Source: a bacterium
GTDB taxonomy: Bacteria > Desulfobacterota > S145-22
Direction: 5' to 3'
Length of the DNA: 7,577 bases
Assembly: GCA_027073795.1 (NCBI GenBank)
Contig: JALTEW010000270.1
Location: forward strand, 1 to 7,577
Shown here: in pieces, positions 1 through 6,485 of the stretch
Layout: each line of letters opens with the position of its first letter
Position numbering within the stretch: the stretch's first letter is position 1
Position numbers and translations under genes: made by a program
The notes under the pieces: model-generated
Seen by the model: the letters and a program-made list of their open reading frames with translations, nothing else
Databases searched by the model: none
Told to the model about the DNA's origin: nothing

Positions 1-1
1 G

Positions 2-199
2 AATCGGAAGGATCACATTATCTTACCCACAAATCACTGGATCGGAACGGCCAACGGAACAAAGGTGGTGTTTCCTGTGGCGATTCATATTCTCGTCGTA
101 ACGATCGATGCCTGGATTAGAAACGATGAAGTTCGCCTTGCTGATATCTTGCGAAGAGTGAAACATAGCAGGCGATTGCCTGTGACGCCAACGAAGTGA
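2..199 (+). CDS. C-terminal fragment of an unidentified upstream gene
   Basis: An open frame enters from the left edge and runs for 65 codons to a TGA at 197-199. Its composition looks like real coding sequence: hydrophobic stretches such as VVFPVAIHILVVTIDAW are followed by a basic, helical-looking tail containing LADILRRVKHSRR. The visible part has no long membrane segment and no motif that I recognise, so I assign no function. The fragment lies on the same strand as everything downstream and ends 14 bases before the preferred start of the GT39-like gene (or overlaps the alternative GTG by four bases), so it is probably an earlier gene of the same transcript. An antisense frame also covers this stretch, but it has no plausible start signal or family resemblance. 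Confidence 0.6.
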   Translation, partial: NRKDHIILPTNHWIGTANGTKVVFPVAIHILVVTIDAWIRNDEVRLADILRRVKHSRRLPVTPTK

Positions 200-200
200 T

Positions 201-206
201 AGGTGG
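201..206 (+). promoter_or_regulatory. Ribosome binding site favouring the TTG start at 214
   Basis: AGGTGG at 201-206 lies seven bases before TTG 214. The longer alternative start, GTG 196, overlaps the TGA of the upstream gene (GTGA) but has no purine-rich ribosome site before it. The spacing and match decide in favour of TTG 214. The protein then begins MRKRIFVFLSLVLFFFF, a typical positively charged start followed at once by the first membrane helix. Confidence 0.55.
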
Positions 207-213
207 TCAGGTA

Positions 214-1890
214 TTGAGAAAAAGAATCTTTGTTTTTTTAAGCCTTGTTCTGTTTTTCTTTTTCCTTGTTTCATTAAGGGCGGTTCACCTGACGTCGGAT
301 CCCCCTGCCCGGTTGAGCTGGAGCGGGGGGCTTTACGGAGATGAGCCGGCCTACGCGCACAACGCGCGGAACAAGGCCGTTTTCGGAAAATGGGTGTTGG
401 ATGAATGGAACCCCTTTCTGTATAACCCCATTTTGACCTTTTCGGATTACCTCTCGTTCAGGATTTTCGGGACGGGGTTCCTCGCCTTGAGGATGGTCGC
501 ATTGTTTTGGGGGATGCTCTCTCTCATATTTATTTATGTAACATTTCGACGTAAGTTTAAAAAGCTTTGGTTTGCGGTACTTGGTGTTTTTTTAGTAGAA
601 ACAAATTATTTCTTTTTGATGTATACTCGGTTGAGCCTATCGGATACCATGTTGACCAATTGGATGTTGTTGGCACTCTTTTTGTGGGCCGTGGGGACGG
701 AAAAGTCGTGGGTACGTTTTCTATCAGGGCTGTCGGCCGTGGCCGTCTTCAGCTGCAAGCCCACAGCAATCTATTTTGCCGCTGTTATCGGGTTAGCTTA
801 TCTCTTTACGTTCGCTCGCGATCGTGAGGGTGGATGGCGTTGGAAACCTTTCTTTCTTTATATTGTTCCATACCTTACTGGTTTTGGAATAGGAATGGGG
901 ATATGGTTCGTCGTATATTATCTTCCCTTCCACGCTCAGATCGCCCGGTATTCCAGGGAATGGTCAAATCTTTCCATGCCGCGGGGTGTCGGAGATTTTC
1001 TGGAAAGAACCCTGGGAGGGCACGCGCCGATCGCTTTCAAGCACTTCGCGTGGTTTCCCTACGTCCTTTTAGCGGGATGGCTTTATTTGCCGATTTCTGC
1101 CTTTCGCCTTCTGAGGAAATGGCGCTCCGTCAATCCCTTGGAGTGTCTCGCTCTGGCGTGGTTTGTCCTCGGATATTTTGCTCTTTCAGGATTTCGATAC
1201 CGTCCCCCAAGGTATTTTGTGTCCCTTGTTCCTCCCACGATCATGCTGGCTTTGTGCGGCTTAAACTATCTGGCCGGGCTTGCCTCGGAGGAGTCCCACC
1301 CCCCCCTGGGCTGGTATTTTTGGGTGCCCTACGCGGCGTGGGTCGGGTTGACGGCCTTTCTGACGAAAAAATACCTACATTTTGACACGAAAGAGCTCTA
1401 CCTGGGAGGAGCAGCCCTGGCTGTTTGGATGGGGATATGGATGGGGCGATGGGCGCGCCGGAGAACGGCCTCATTCAGGGGTGTCGTTGGATATGGGGGG
1501 GTGGTCGTCCTTGTCGTGTTGGCGTTAAGCCACAATGGACGCATCTATGTGGATTGGGCAAGACGGCCCGCCTATAAAGAAGTACGGGTTTCCCGAGCTG
1601 TGGGGAAACTCGTCTCCGGGGAGACCATCGCTGGGTTGTGGTCCCCTATGGTGTGTATGGAGAACGATAACAGGGCCCTCTGTATCGCCCCGGGCTGGTT
1701 TAACGACCGGGACCCCTACGGGAGATACCATTTTCCCTACCTCTTTCTTTGGCGCGGGAATCGAGACGCGGAGCTTTCCATGGTGCGGCGCGTGCTGGGT
1801 AAGCGGTTCCTCAAGACGCGGTTGAAACCGGTAGCCCGGTTTTCCATCAAAAACGCCTGGGCGTATCTGTTTAAAGTTACCACCAACTAA
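214..1890 (+). CDS. GT39/PMT-like polytopic membrane glycosyltransferase
   Basis: The protein is 558 residues from TTG 214 (564 from GTG 196). It looks like a GT-C fold enzyme of the GT39/PMT/ArnT-like group, which transfers sugars from polyprenyl-phosphate donors on the outer face of the cytoplasmic membrane. An N-terminal helix (about residues 4-22) is followed by a loop with GDEPAY. Its D43-E44 matches the acidic pair in the first outer loop of this group. Further family-like features are TRLSLSD (R139, D144) opening the next helix, CKPT near 181-184, and RPPRYF near 330-335 before a helix. About eleven or twelve membrane segments are expected. A C-terminal domain (about 450-558), probably extracytoplasmic, carries two cysteines (C481, C490). 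The substrate is unknown. The DPM1-like gene downstream could supply the donor. Two G/C homopolymers, C8 at 1299-1306 and G7 at 1495-1501, lie inside the frame. Confidence 0.82.
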   Translation: MRKRIFVFLSLVLFFFFLVSLRAVHLTSDPPARLSWSGGLYGDEPAYAHNARNKAVFGKWVLDEWNPFLYNPILTFSDYLSFRIFGTGFLALRMVALFWGMLSLIFIYVTFRRKFKKLWFAVLGVFLVETNYFFLMYTRLSLSDTMLTNWMLLALFLWAVGTEKSWVRFLSGLSAVAVFSCKPTAIYFAAVIGLAYLFTFARDREGGWRWKPFFLYIVPYLTGFGIGMGIWFVVYYLPFHAQIARYSREWSNLSMPRGVGDFLERTLGGHAPIAFKHFAWFPYVLLAGWLYLPISAFRLLRKWRSVNPLECLALAWFVLGYFALSGFRYRPPRYFVSLVPPTIMLALCGLNYLAGLASEESHPPLGWYFWVPYAAWVGLTAFLTKKYLHFDTKELYLGGAALAVWMGIWMGRWARRRTASFRGVVGYGGVVVLVVLALSHNGRIYVDWARRPAYKEVRVSRAVGKLVSGETIAGLWSPMVCMENDNRALCIAPGWFNDRDPYGRYHFPYLFLWRGNRDAELSMVRRVLGKRFLKTRLKPVARFSIKNAWAYLFKVTTN

Positions 1891-1924
1891 TAAGAAACAA
1901 ATAGGCTGTTAGACAAAATAAGAA

Positions 1925-1931
1925 AGGAAAG
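1925..1931 (+). promoter_or_regulatory. Ribosome binding site for the SpeE-like membrane gene
   Basis: AGGAAAG lies seven bases before GTG 1939, in a purine-rich 48-base gap after the preceding stop. No ATG is available nearby. A second in-frame GTG at 1951 is further from this site, so GTG 1939 is preferred. I see no convincing promoter or terminator in this gap, which is consistent with cotranscription. Confidence 0.5.
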
Positions 1932-1938
1932 TGAATAC

Positions 1939-4323
1939 GTGTACTTAGATGTGATAAAAGATAAGAAATTATGGGGGATATTCTCTCTTGCTATGGGGAC
2001 CTTGTTATATGAAGTAACATTAACATTAATTTTCTCATTTATCGTCTGGTCAAATTATGCATTCATGATTGTGTCTACGGCGCTCTTCGGGTTTGGGATC
2101 GCGGGGGTCATGTTGTTCGTGTTTGGTGACCGATTCCGTGCCGGAGCGTATGACCGGATTTTGTCGCTCTTATCGTTCCTGTTCGCCATGTCGGCCATCG
2201 CGAGCTTGCCCGTTATCGTGGTTATTCCCCTGGACATGAGCCGGTTTCAGACCGTGTCCAATTGGATTTACCTGTTTATTATCTTTCTGGCGATTATGAT
2301 TCCGTTTTTTTTCTCGGGTCTCGCCATCTCCCTGCTTCTGACCCGAGAGAGGAAAAAGGTCAACCAACTCTATTTTTTCGACCTGGTCGGCGCGGCGATC
2401 GGATCCCTGGTGTTGATCGTCTTGGTGACCCCCTTGGGAGCGAACGGCACCTTGTTCGTCTCCGCCTTGTTGGGGATCGTGGCCTCCTTCATCTTTCTGG
2501 AAGGGAAAAAGCCGGTCAAGGTGGTGCTTTTGGCGTGCGTGGTGGCGATCATGGCCCTCGTGCCTTTCGCGGAACGCATGATCCCCCTGTATCCCCACCA
2601 AAACAAGCGGAATTTCAAGTGGAACCTGAAAAATCGTGGGCACCTTTTTTCGGGGTGGAGCACGTTGTCCCGGATCGACGTGATGGGGCGGAAAACCAAA
2701 GGCGGCCTCCGGGCGCAGATCTGGATAAACGGGGGGCAGAATCAATCTTTTTTGGCTGTTTTGACGCCGCGGCACCTGAGCCATCCTAACTGGAACGAAT
2801 CCATTAATTACCCCTATATCTTCATGCGTGAAAAGCGGCCGGAAGTGCTGATCATTGGTTCCTCTGGAGGAACAGAGGTCGTTTACGCCCTGAGCCACCG
2901 GAGCCGGCGGGTGGATGCTGTGGAGATGGATCCTCTGATTTGCAAACTTGTGAAGAATGACTTCAGAAAATTCAACCACGATCTTTTCAATCGACGTGAC
3001 GTTTTGTTGGTCAATGACGAAGGGAGAAGTTTCGTCCTGAATGGTGTCAAGAAGTATGATTTGATTCAGATGCGCAACAACTTTACCTCCATCGCCATCG
3101 CGTCCGGGGCGATCAACCTTTCAGAGACTTACCTCCTCACGGTGGAAGGGATGAAGAATTACATCGAGGACCTGAAGGAAAACGGGATCCTCGCCCTGAA
3201 CCGGTGGGGGAGTATCCGTCTGTGCACGACGATCCGGGAGGCTTTTGGGGCTTTGGGGCGGAGAGACGTTTGGAGACACGTGGTGATTATGACGGGGGAA
3301 ACCTGGATGCTAAATGGGTTTTACTTCAAAAACAGCCCTTTTACCGACAAAGAAATTGAATGGACAAAAGAGTTCGCGCGAATCAAGCACTTGAAAATTC
3401 TTTACCACCCGGGAATGCCAGAATCGAAGAACCTCTACTCGAGGATTCTCAAGGGGCCAACTCCAGAATCTTATTACCATTACGCAGGGTTCAACTTATC
3501 CCCTCCGACGGATGAACGGCCCTTTTTCAACCATTTTCTCTCCGTCGGAGCGGGCGAAATCCACTTAAAAGACTCTCTGATCCCCTCGGAGCTCAAGCGT
3601 ATCTACCATCTCTTCGCCTGGAAAGCGTTTGCGTCCTCCGGTTTCGTAATTTCCAAATCCGACCTTCCCGTGATCTCCCTGGGGATAGAGGCCATCTTGG
3701 TGTCCATCTTGTTTATTTTTCTCCCGTTGAAACTGAAAGACGGAACCGAAAAGGGGGCGTGGCCCTTTTTCTTTTATTTCTCGATCCTCGGAATAGGGTT
3801 CATCATGATCGAGCTGTGTTTGATAAAGCAGTTTACCTTGTTTCTCGGGATACCCGCGGTTTCCATTTCCCTGGTTATCGCCCTCATCCTTCTCTTTTCC
3901 GGGCTGGGCAGTTTTATCGCGGAACGGTTCGTCCAACGGGAGCGAAAGGCGCTTCACGTCATCCTGCCCCTTTTGTTTCTTATAGGGATCGGGTTTAGCC
4001 TCGTTCTGGAGATGGTTATCCCGTTTTTCCTTGGGGTTCCGTTCTGGCTAAGAGTACTCGTGACAGGAGGTCTTATTTTACCGCTCGGGATCTGCATGGG
4101 TATGCCATTCCCCCTCGGGCTTCTGCTGGTTCACAAGCATTATCCGAAGATGGTGGGATGGGTCTGGGGGGTGAACGGCTTCGCTACGGTGGTGGGGTCC
4201 GTCGCGACTGTAATCATCGCGTTGTTGTACGGGTTTAAGGTGGTCTTTTTGATAGCCTGCGCACTCTATTTGTTGGGGAGTTTTCTGCTTGTGAAGATGG
4301 ACCGTCCCCAAGGCGCTCGATAA
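1939..4323 (+). CDS. Multi-span membrane protein with central spermidine-synthase-like domain
   Basis: The protein is 794 residues and much larger than a soluble spermidine synthase (about 280-300). Residues 10 to about 215 form about seven membrane segments. Residues of about 240-470 form a SAM/decarboxy-SAM-type Rossmann domain, and about 577-786 form six or seven more segments. In the Rossmann domain GSSGGTE (307-313) stands for the glycine-rich loop, VEMDP (328-332) supplies the ribose-binding acid E329, and NDEGRSF (359-365) supplies the D360 region. The usual YDxIxxD motif is YDLIQMRN (373-380), so the catalytic aspartate is absent there. LSETYLLTVEG (about 394-404) resembles other membrane-fused members. 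The C-terminal part has an intramembrane-looking glutamate (E625) and the family-like sequences GMPFPLG and WVWGVNGFATVVGS. This is a recognisable but uncharacterised family, and I would not call it speE. Polyamine synthesis is unlikely, and the substrate is unknown. Confidence 0.8.
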   Translation: MYLDVIKDKKLWGIFSLAMGTLLYEVTLTLIFSFIVWSNYAFMIVSTALFGFGIAGVMLFVFGDRFRAGAYDRILSLLSFLFAMSAIASLPVIVVIPLDMSRFQTVSNWIYLFIIFLAIMIPFFFSGLAISLLLTRERKKVNQLYFFDLVGAAIGSLVLIVLVTPLGANGTLFVSALLGIVASFIFLEGKKPVKVVLLACVVAIMALVPFAERMIPLYPHQNKRNFKWNLKNRGHLFSGWSTLSRIDVMGRKTKGGLRAQIWINGGQNQSFLAVLTPRHLSHPNWNESINYPYIFMREKRPEVLIIGSSGGTEVVYALSHRSRRVDAVEMDPLICKLVKNDFRKFNHDLFNRRDVLLVNDEGRSFVLNGVKKYDLIQMRNNFTSIAIASGAINLSETYLLTVEGMKNYIEDLKENGILALNRWGSIRLCTTIREAFGALGRRDVWRHVVIMTGETWMLNGFYFKNSPFTDKEIEWTKEFARIKHLKILYHPGMPESKNLYSRILKGPTPESYYHYAGFNLSPPTDERPFFNHFLSVGAGEIHLKDSLIPSELKRIYHLFAWKAFASSGFVISKSDLPVISLGIEAILVSILFIFLPLKLKDGTEKGAWPFFFYFSILGIGFIMIELCLIKQFTLFLGIPAVSISLVIALILLFSGLGSFIAERFVQRERKALHVILPLLFLIGIGFSLVLEMVIPFFLGVPFWLRVLVTGGLILPLGICMGMPFPLGLLLVHKHYPKMVGWVWGVNGFATVVGSVATVIIALLYGFKVVFLIACALYLLGSFLLVKMDRPQGAR

Positions 4324-4335
4324 ACACTTTGCACC

Positions 4336-4345
4336 GGGAGGAAGG
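4336..4345 (+). promoter_or_regulatory. Strong Shine-Dalgarno site without an annotated gene
   Basis: GGGAGGAAGG is one of the best ribosome-site matches in the window. It starts 13 bases after the stop of the SpeE-like gene and about 70 bases before the DPM1-like start, too far to serve it. Its core GGAGG (4337-4341) is six bases from TTG 4348, which opens the small frame described in the next entry. Confidence 0.4.
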
Positions 4346-4347
4346 TT

Positions 4348-4434
4348 TTGAATTTCTTTTGGGAATCTGATAAAAGGGGAAAATTCATGGTAAAAATGGA
4401 AGTGGGGGGATACAGTGGAAAACACGGAAAATAA
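4348..4434 (+). CDS. Possible 28-residue leader peptide upstream of the GT2 gene
   Basis: A short frame starts at TTG 4348 under a strong ribosome site and ends at TAA 4432-4434, giving 28 residues. An internal ATG at 4387, itself preceded by AGGGGA (4375-4380), would give the 15-residue form MVKMEVGGYSGKHGK. The peptide is basic, has no obvious membrane helix, and matches nothing I know. The frame overlaps the GT2 start at GTG 4415 by 20 bases in a different phase. Its stop lies four bases before the in-frame ATG 4439 of that gene, an arrangement that fits translational coupling or reinitiation. The frame is in phase with the SpeE-like gene, just past its TAA. It may equally be chance; the evidence is start signals and placement only. 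Confidence 0.27.
   Translation: MNFFWESDKRGKFMVKMEVGGYSGKHGK
4350..4386 (+). promoter_or_regulatory. Imperfect AT-rich hairpin before the GT2 gene
   Basis: GAATTT (4350-4355) can pair with AAATTC (4381-4386). Continuing inward, CTTTT (4356-4360) can pair with AAAAG (4372-4376). This leaves a four-base bulge GGGA (4377-4380) on the 3' side and an 11-base loop. The paired 3' arm and bulge contain AGGGGA, the ribosome site for ATG 4387, so folding could mask it. There is no T-tract after the stem and G/C pairing is low, so a rho-independent terminator is unlikely. A role in translation control is inferred from position. Confidence 0.25.
4404..4409 (+). promoter_or_regulatory. Probable ribosome binding site for GTG 4415
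   Basis: A G6 run, preceded by GGAAGT (4398-4403), ends five bases before GTG 4415. It can pair with the CCUCC of 16S rRNA with a wobble. The alternative in-frame ATG 4439 has a weaker GGAAAA (4426-4431) upstream but would start the protein exactly at MRVTVVIPTRNE, the usual beginning of this family. Both starts remain possible. Confidence 0.35.
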
Positions 4435-5107
4435 AGAAATGCGCGTCACCGTCGTCATCCCGACGAGGAACGAGGAGCCGACCATTGCCGAGATCATCGA
4501 CGGGTGTAAACCTTACGCCGATGAAGTTCTTGTAATTGATGGGCATTCGACGGACCGGACCCGCGAGATCGCCGAAGAGAAGGGGGTTCGGGTCGAATTC
4601 GATCATGGGAAGGGAAAAGGAGAGGCGCTCCGGACTGCGATCGAGTTGGTGACGGGAGATATCATCGTTTTCATCGACGCGGATGGTTCTCACGATCCAA
4701 ACGATATTCCGAAACTCGTGCAGCCTATCAAAGAAGGGAAAGCGGACATGGTGGTGGGCTCTCGCGGGAAGGGAGGGAGTGACGAACTTCACGGGGATGT
4801 GGCAAAGTTTATCCGCATGATTGGCTCTGACATTATTTGCCTGGTGATTAACTATCGTTTCAATGTTCGACTTACGGACAGTCAAAATGGTTTCAGAGCG
4901 ATTAGAACAGATGTGGCCAGGGTGTTGAATCTGAAAGAAGATATTACGACTATTGAGCAGGAAATGACGATCAAATGTCTGAAAAAAGGATACACGATTT
5001 CCGAAGTTCCGACGCACGAATACGAGCGGAAACATGGTGAATCGGTTATCAATGTTTGGAAAGTCTGGCCCCGTTATATCTGGAGTGTCATCAAGAATAT
5101 CATTTAG
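4415..5107 (+). CDS. DPM1-like GT2 glycosyltransferase (polyprenyl-phosphate sugar synthase-like)
   Basis: The protein is 230 residues from GTG 4415, or 222 from ATG 4439, close to the single-domain size of dolichol-phosphate mannose synthase-like enzymes. These move a sugar from a nucleotide donor to polyprenyl phosphate on the cytoplasmic face of the membrane. Visible GT-A features are VVIPTRNEE (13-21), VIDGHSTDRT (40-49) in the nucleotide-binding fold, and DAD at 88-90 within FIDADGSHDP as the metal-binding DxD. MVVGSR (112-117) follows, and SQNGFRAIR (156-164) and TTIEQEMTIKCLKKG in the C-terminal half are as expected. No C-terminal membrane helices are present, so it would be peripheral or need a partner. 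The donor sugar cannot be read from the sequence. It would logically feed the GT-C proteins encoded on either side. The next gene starts nine bases later. Confidence 0.87.
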   Translation: MENTENKEMRVTVVIPTRNEEPTIAEIIDGCKPYADEVLVIDGHSTDRTREIAEEKGVRVEFDHGKGKGEALRTAIELVTGDIIVFIDADGSHDPNDIPKLVQPIKEGKADMVVGSRGKGGSDELHGDVAKFIRMIGSDIICLVINYRFNVRLTDSQNGFRAIRTDVARVLNLKEDITTIEQEMTIKCLKKGYTISEVPTHEYERKHGESVINVWKVWPRYIWSVIKNII

Positions 5108-5111
5108 GGGA
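5106..5111 (+). promoter_or_regulatory. Ribosome binding site for the radical SAM gene
   Basis: AGGGGA overlaps the TAG stop of the GT2 gene and lies five bases before TTG 5117. The resulting start MKVALVNLPYP matches the usual first strand of the B12-binding domain in this family, so the TTG is well supported. The ATG at 5112 is followed two codons later by a stop and lies directly against the site, so it is not a usable start. Confidence 0.6.
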
Positions 5112-5116
5112 ATGCA

Positions 5117-6481
5117 TTGAAAGTAGCGTTAGTAAATTTACCCTACCCCATCCAGGTCGTCAGGGAAGGGCGTTGTCAGCATGAGGCGGCCATATGGGAT
5201 ACAGTGTATCCACCTCTGGAACTGGCCATTCTCGCGGCATTACTGAGGAAAAATCATGATGTCCTTTTGGTTGACGCCGTTGGTGAGAAATTGACTGAAG
5301 AGCAGACATTTGACCTATTAAAACCTTTTGCCCCTGATTGGATGTTTGCCCCTGTTTCAACGCCGACGATAGATAATGACCTCAAAGTATTGCGAAGAGT
5401 GAAACAGACCTTCCCCCAAATCAAGACAGGGATTTTCGGGGTCCACGCCACCTATTTTGCCCGATCGCTCGCCCAAAGTCCTGTGGTCGATTATGCGATC
5501 ATGAACGACCCGGAAGACGCCGTTTTCGAGCTCGTGAACGGACGGATTCCGAAAAGCGTCGCCTACATGGATGAGGACGAAACTGTCGTTGTCATGCCCC
5601 CTGAGTCCCATGTGGACTTAAATCGTCTTCCTACACCGGCGTGGGACTTGATCAAAAAAGAAAATTATATCCTTCCCATCGTCCGAAAGCCATATGTTTT
5701 GATGGAGACTGGACGGGGATGTCCCTACCGATGTATCTTTTGTGTGGTCCCTTATTTTCACGGTAAGAAGCCCCGGATGAAAAACATCGAGAAGATGGTG
5801 CAGGAACTGCAGGATGTCCGGCCCATGGTCGAAGACATCTTCTTTCACACGGATAATTTTACCTTCGATCCCGATTATGTGAAGACCTTTTGCAAAGCGC
5901 TGATTCAGTCTGGGTTAGGCTTCAGGTGGGTTTGTAATAGCCGAGTGGATACTATCGATGAAGAGATGGTACGTCTGATGCGGGACGCGGGGTGCTGGTT
6001 AATTTCGTTCGGAATCGAGTCAGGAGATCAGGGGATTCTTGATGGATGCAAGAAAGGGATCAGTGTTAAACAGGCAAAAAAAGCCATTCAAATCGTTCGG
6101 GAAAACGGGGTCATGGCTTCGGGGCATTTTATTTTCGGTTTGCCGGGCGAAACCGAAAAAACGGCGGAGAAAACCATTAGGTTTGCAACCACCCTTCCAC
6201 TTAATTTTGCCGAATTCTACATTGCGACCCCATTTCCTGGCAGTGAACTGTACGAGTCGGTGAAGGACACACTTTCTCTCAAATGGGACAGTATTGGCTA
6301 CGACAAGGATCCGTATGAGAGCTATCTCGATTTGAGAGGGCTTAAAAAAAGAGGATATCGATCCTTTTATCTCCGGCCGGTGAAGATGTTCGACCTCGCG
6401 AGAACCTTTGGTTTTTCCAAATTGCCGTACCTCGCCCTGTCAGGTCTTCGTTTTCTATCTGCCACGTTGTTCAAGAAATGA
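5117..6481 (+). CDS. B12-binding-domain radical SAM protein, BchE-like class
   Basis: The protein is 454 residues. An N-terminal cobalamin-binding-like Rossmann domain (about 1-160) includes YPPLELAILAALLR, LLVDAVGEK and GIFGVHATYFARSL. The radical SAM core (about 190-400) has the cluster motif C202-x3-C206-x2-C209 in GRGCPYRCIFC, followed by ISFGIESGDQGIL (E301 in the GIESG strand) and HFIFGLPGET (337-346). A short tail includes SFYLRP. Such proteins reduce SAM to a 5'-deoxyadenosyl radical with a [4Fe-4S] cluster, and many methylate or rearrange unreactive carbons in lipids, pigments or antibiotics. The DxHxxG histidine of classical B12 domains is missing, as it is in many BchE-type proteins. 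The usual GEGE/GEGD after the B12 domain reads NDPED here. The tight spacing to the GT2 gene suggests a lipid or glycan modification role. The exact reaction is unknown, and a bchE or hpn name is not justified. Confidence 0.88.
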   Translation: MKVALVNLPYPIQVVREGRCQHEAAIWDTVYPPLELAILAALLRKNHDVLLVDAVGEKLTEEQTFDLLKPFAPDWMFAPVSTPTIDNDLKVLRRVKQTFPQIKTGIFGVHATYFARSLAQSPVVDYAIMNDPEDAVFELVNGRIPKSVAYMDEDETVVVMPPESHVDLNRLPTPAWDLIKKENYILPIVRKPYVLMETGRGCPYRCIFCVVPYFHGKKPRMKNIEKMVQELQDVRPMVEDIFFHTDNFTFDPDYVKTFCKALIQSGLGFRWVCNSRVDTIDEEMVRLMRDAGCWLISFGIESGDQGILDGCKKGISVKQAKKAIQIVRENGVMASGHFIFGLPGETEKTAEKTIRFATTLPLNFAEFYIATPFPGSELYESVKDTLSLKWDSIGYDKDPYESYLDLRGLKKRGYRSFYLRPVKMFDLARTFGFSKLPYLALSGLRFLSATLFKK

Positions 6482-6485
6482 TTTG

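Noticed and set aside
834..1385. Plus-strand frame of 183 codons inside the GT39-like gene
   Set aside because: It is an out-of-frame overlap with a clear membrane protein. The product is Ser/Arg/Pro-rich without helices expected of a real gene, and no ribosome site is evident.
1891..1938. Possible promoter or terminator between the GT39-like and SpeE-like genes
   Set aside because: No pair of boxes close to the -35/-10 consensus at proper spacing and no GC-rich stem with a T-run were seen; the gap holds only the ribosome site.
2170..2979. Long antisense open frame of 269 codons
   Set aside because: It lies wholly opposite the well-supported SpeE-like gene. Its translation is rich in Gln, His, Arg and Asp with no domain, and no ribosome site was evident; it is a codon-bias shadow.
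1939..4323. Naming the large gene speE (spermidine synthase)
   Set aside because: The size, the two membrane blocks and the missing catalytic aspartate argue against a functional aminopropyltransferase.
4385..5035. Antisense open frame of 216 codons over the GT2 gene
   Set aside because: The sense strand encodes a textbook GT2 domain over the same bases, and the antisense product resembles no family.
5112..5120. Minimal ORF ATG-CAT-TGA overlapping the TTG start
   Set aside because: The ATG directly abuts the ribosome site with no spacer, so initiation there is unlikely; it is probably coincidental.
5117..6481. Naming the radical SAM gene bchE or a hopanoid gene
   Set aside because: Only the broad family architecture is shared, and no pigment or hopanoid genes are visible nearby.
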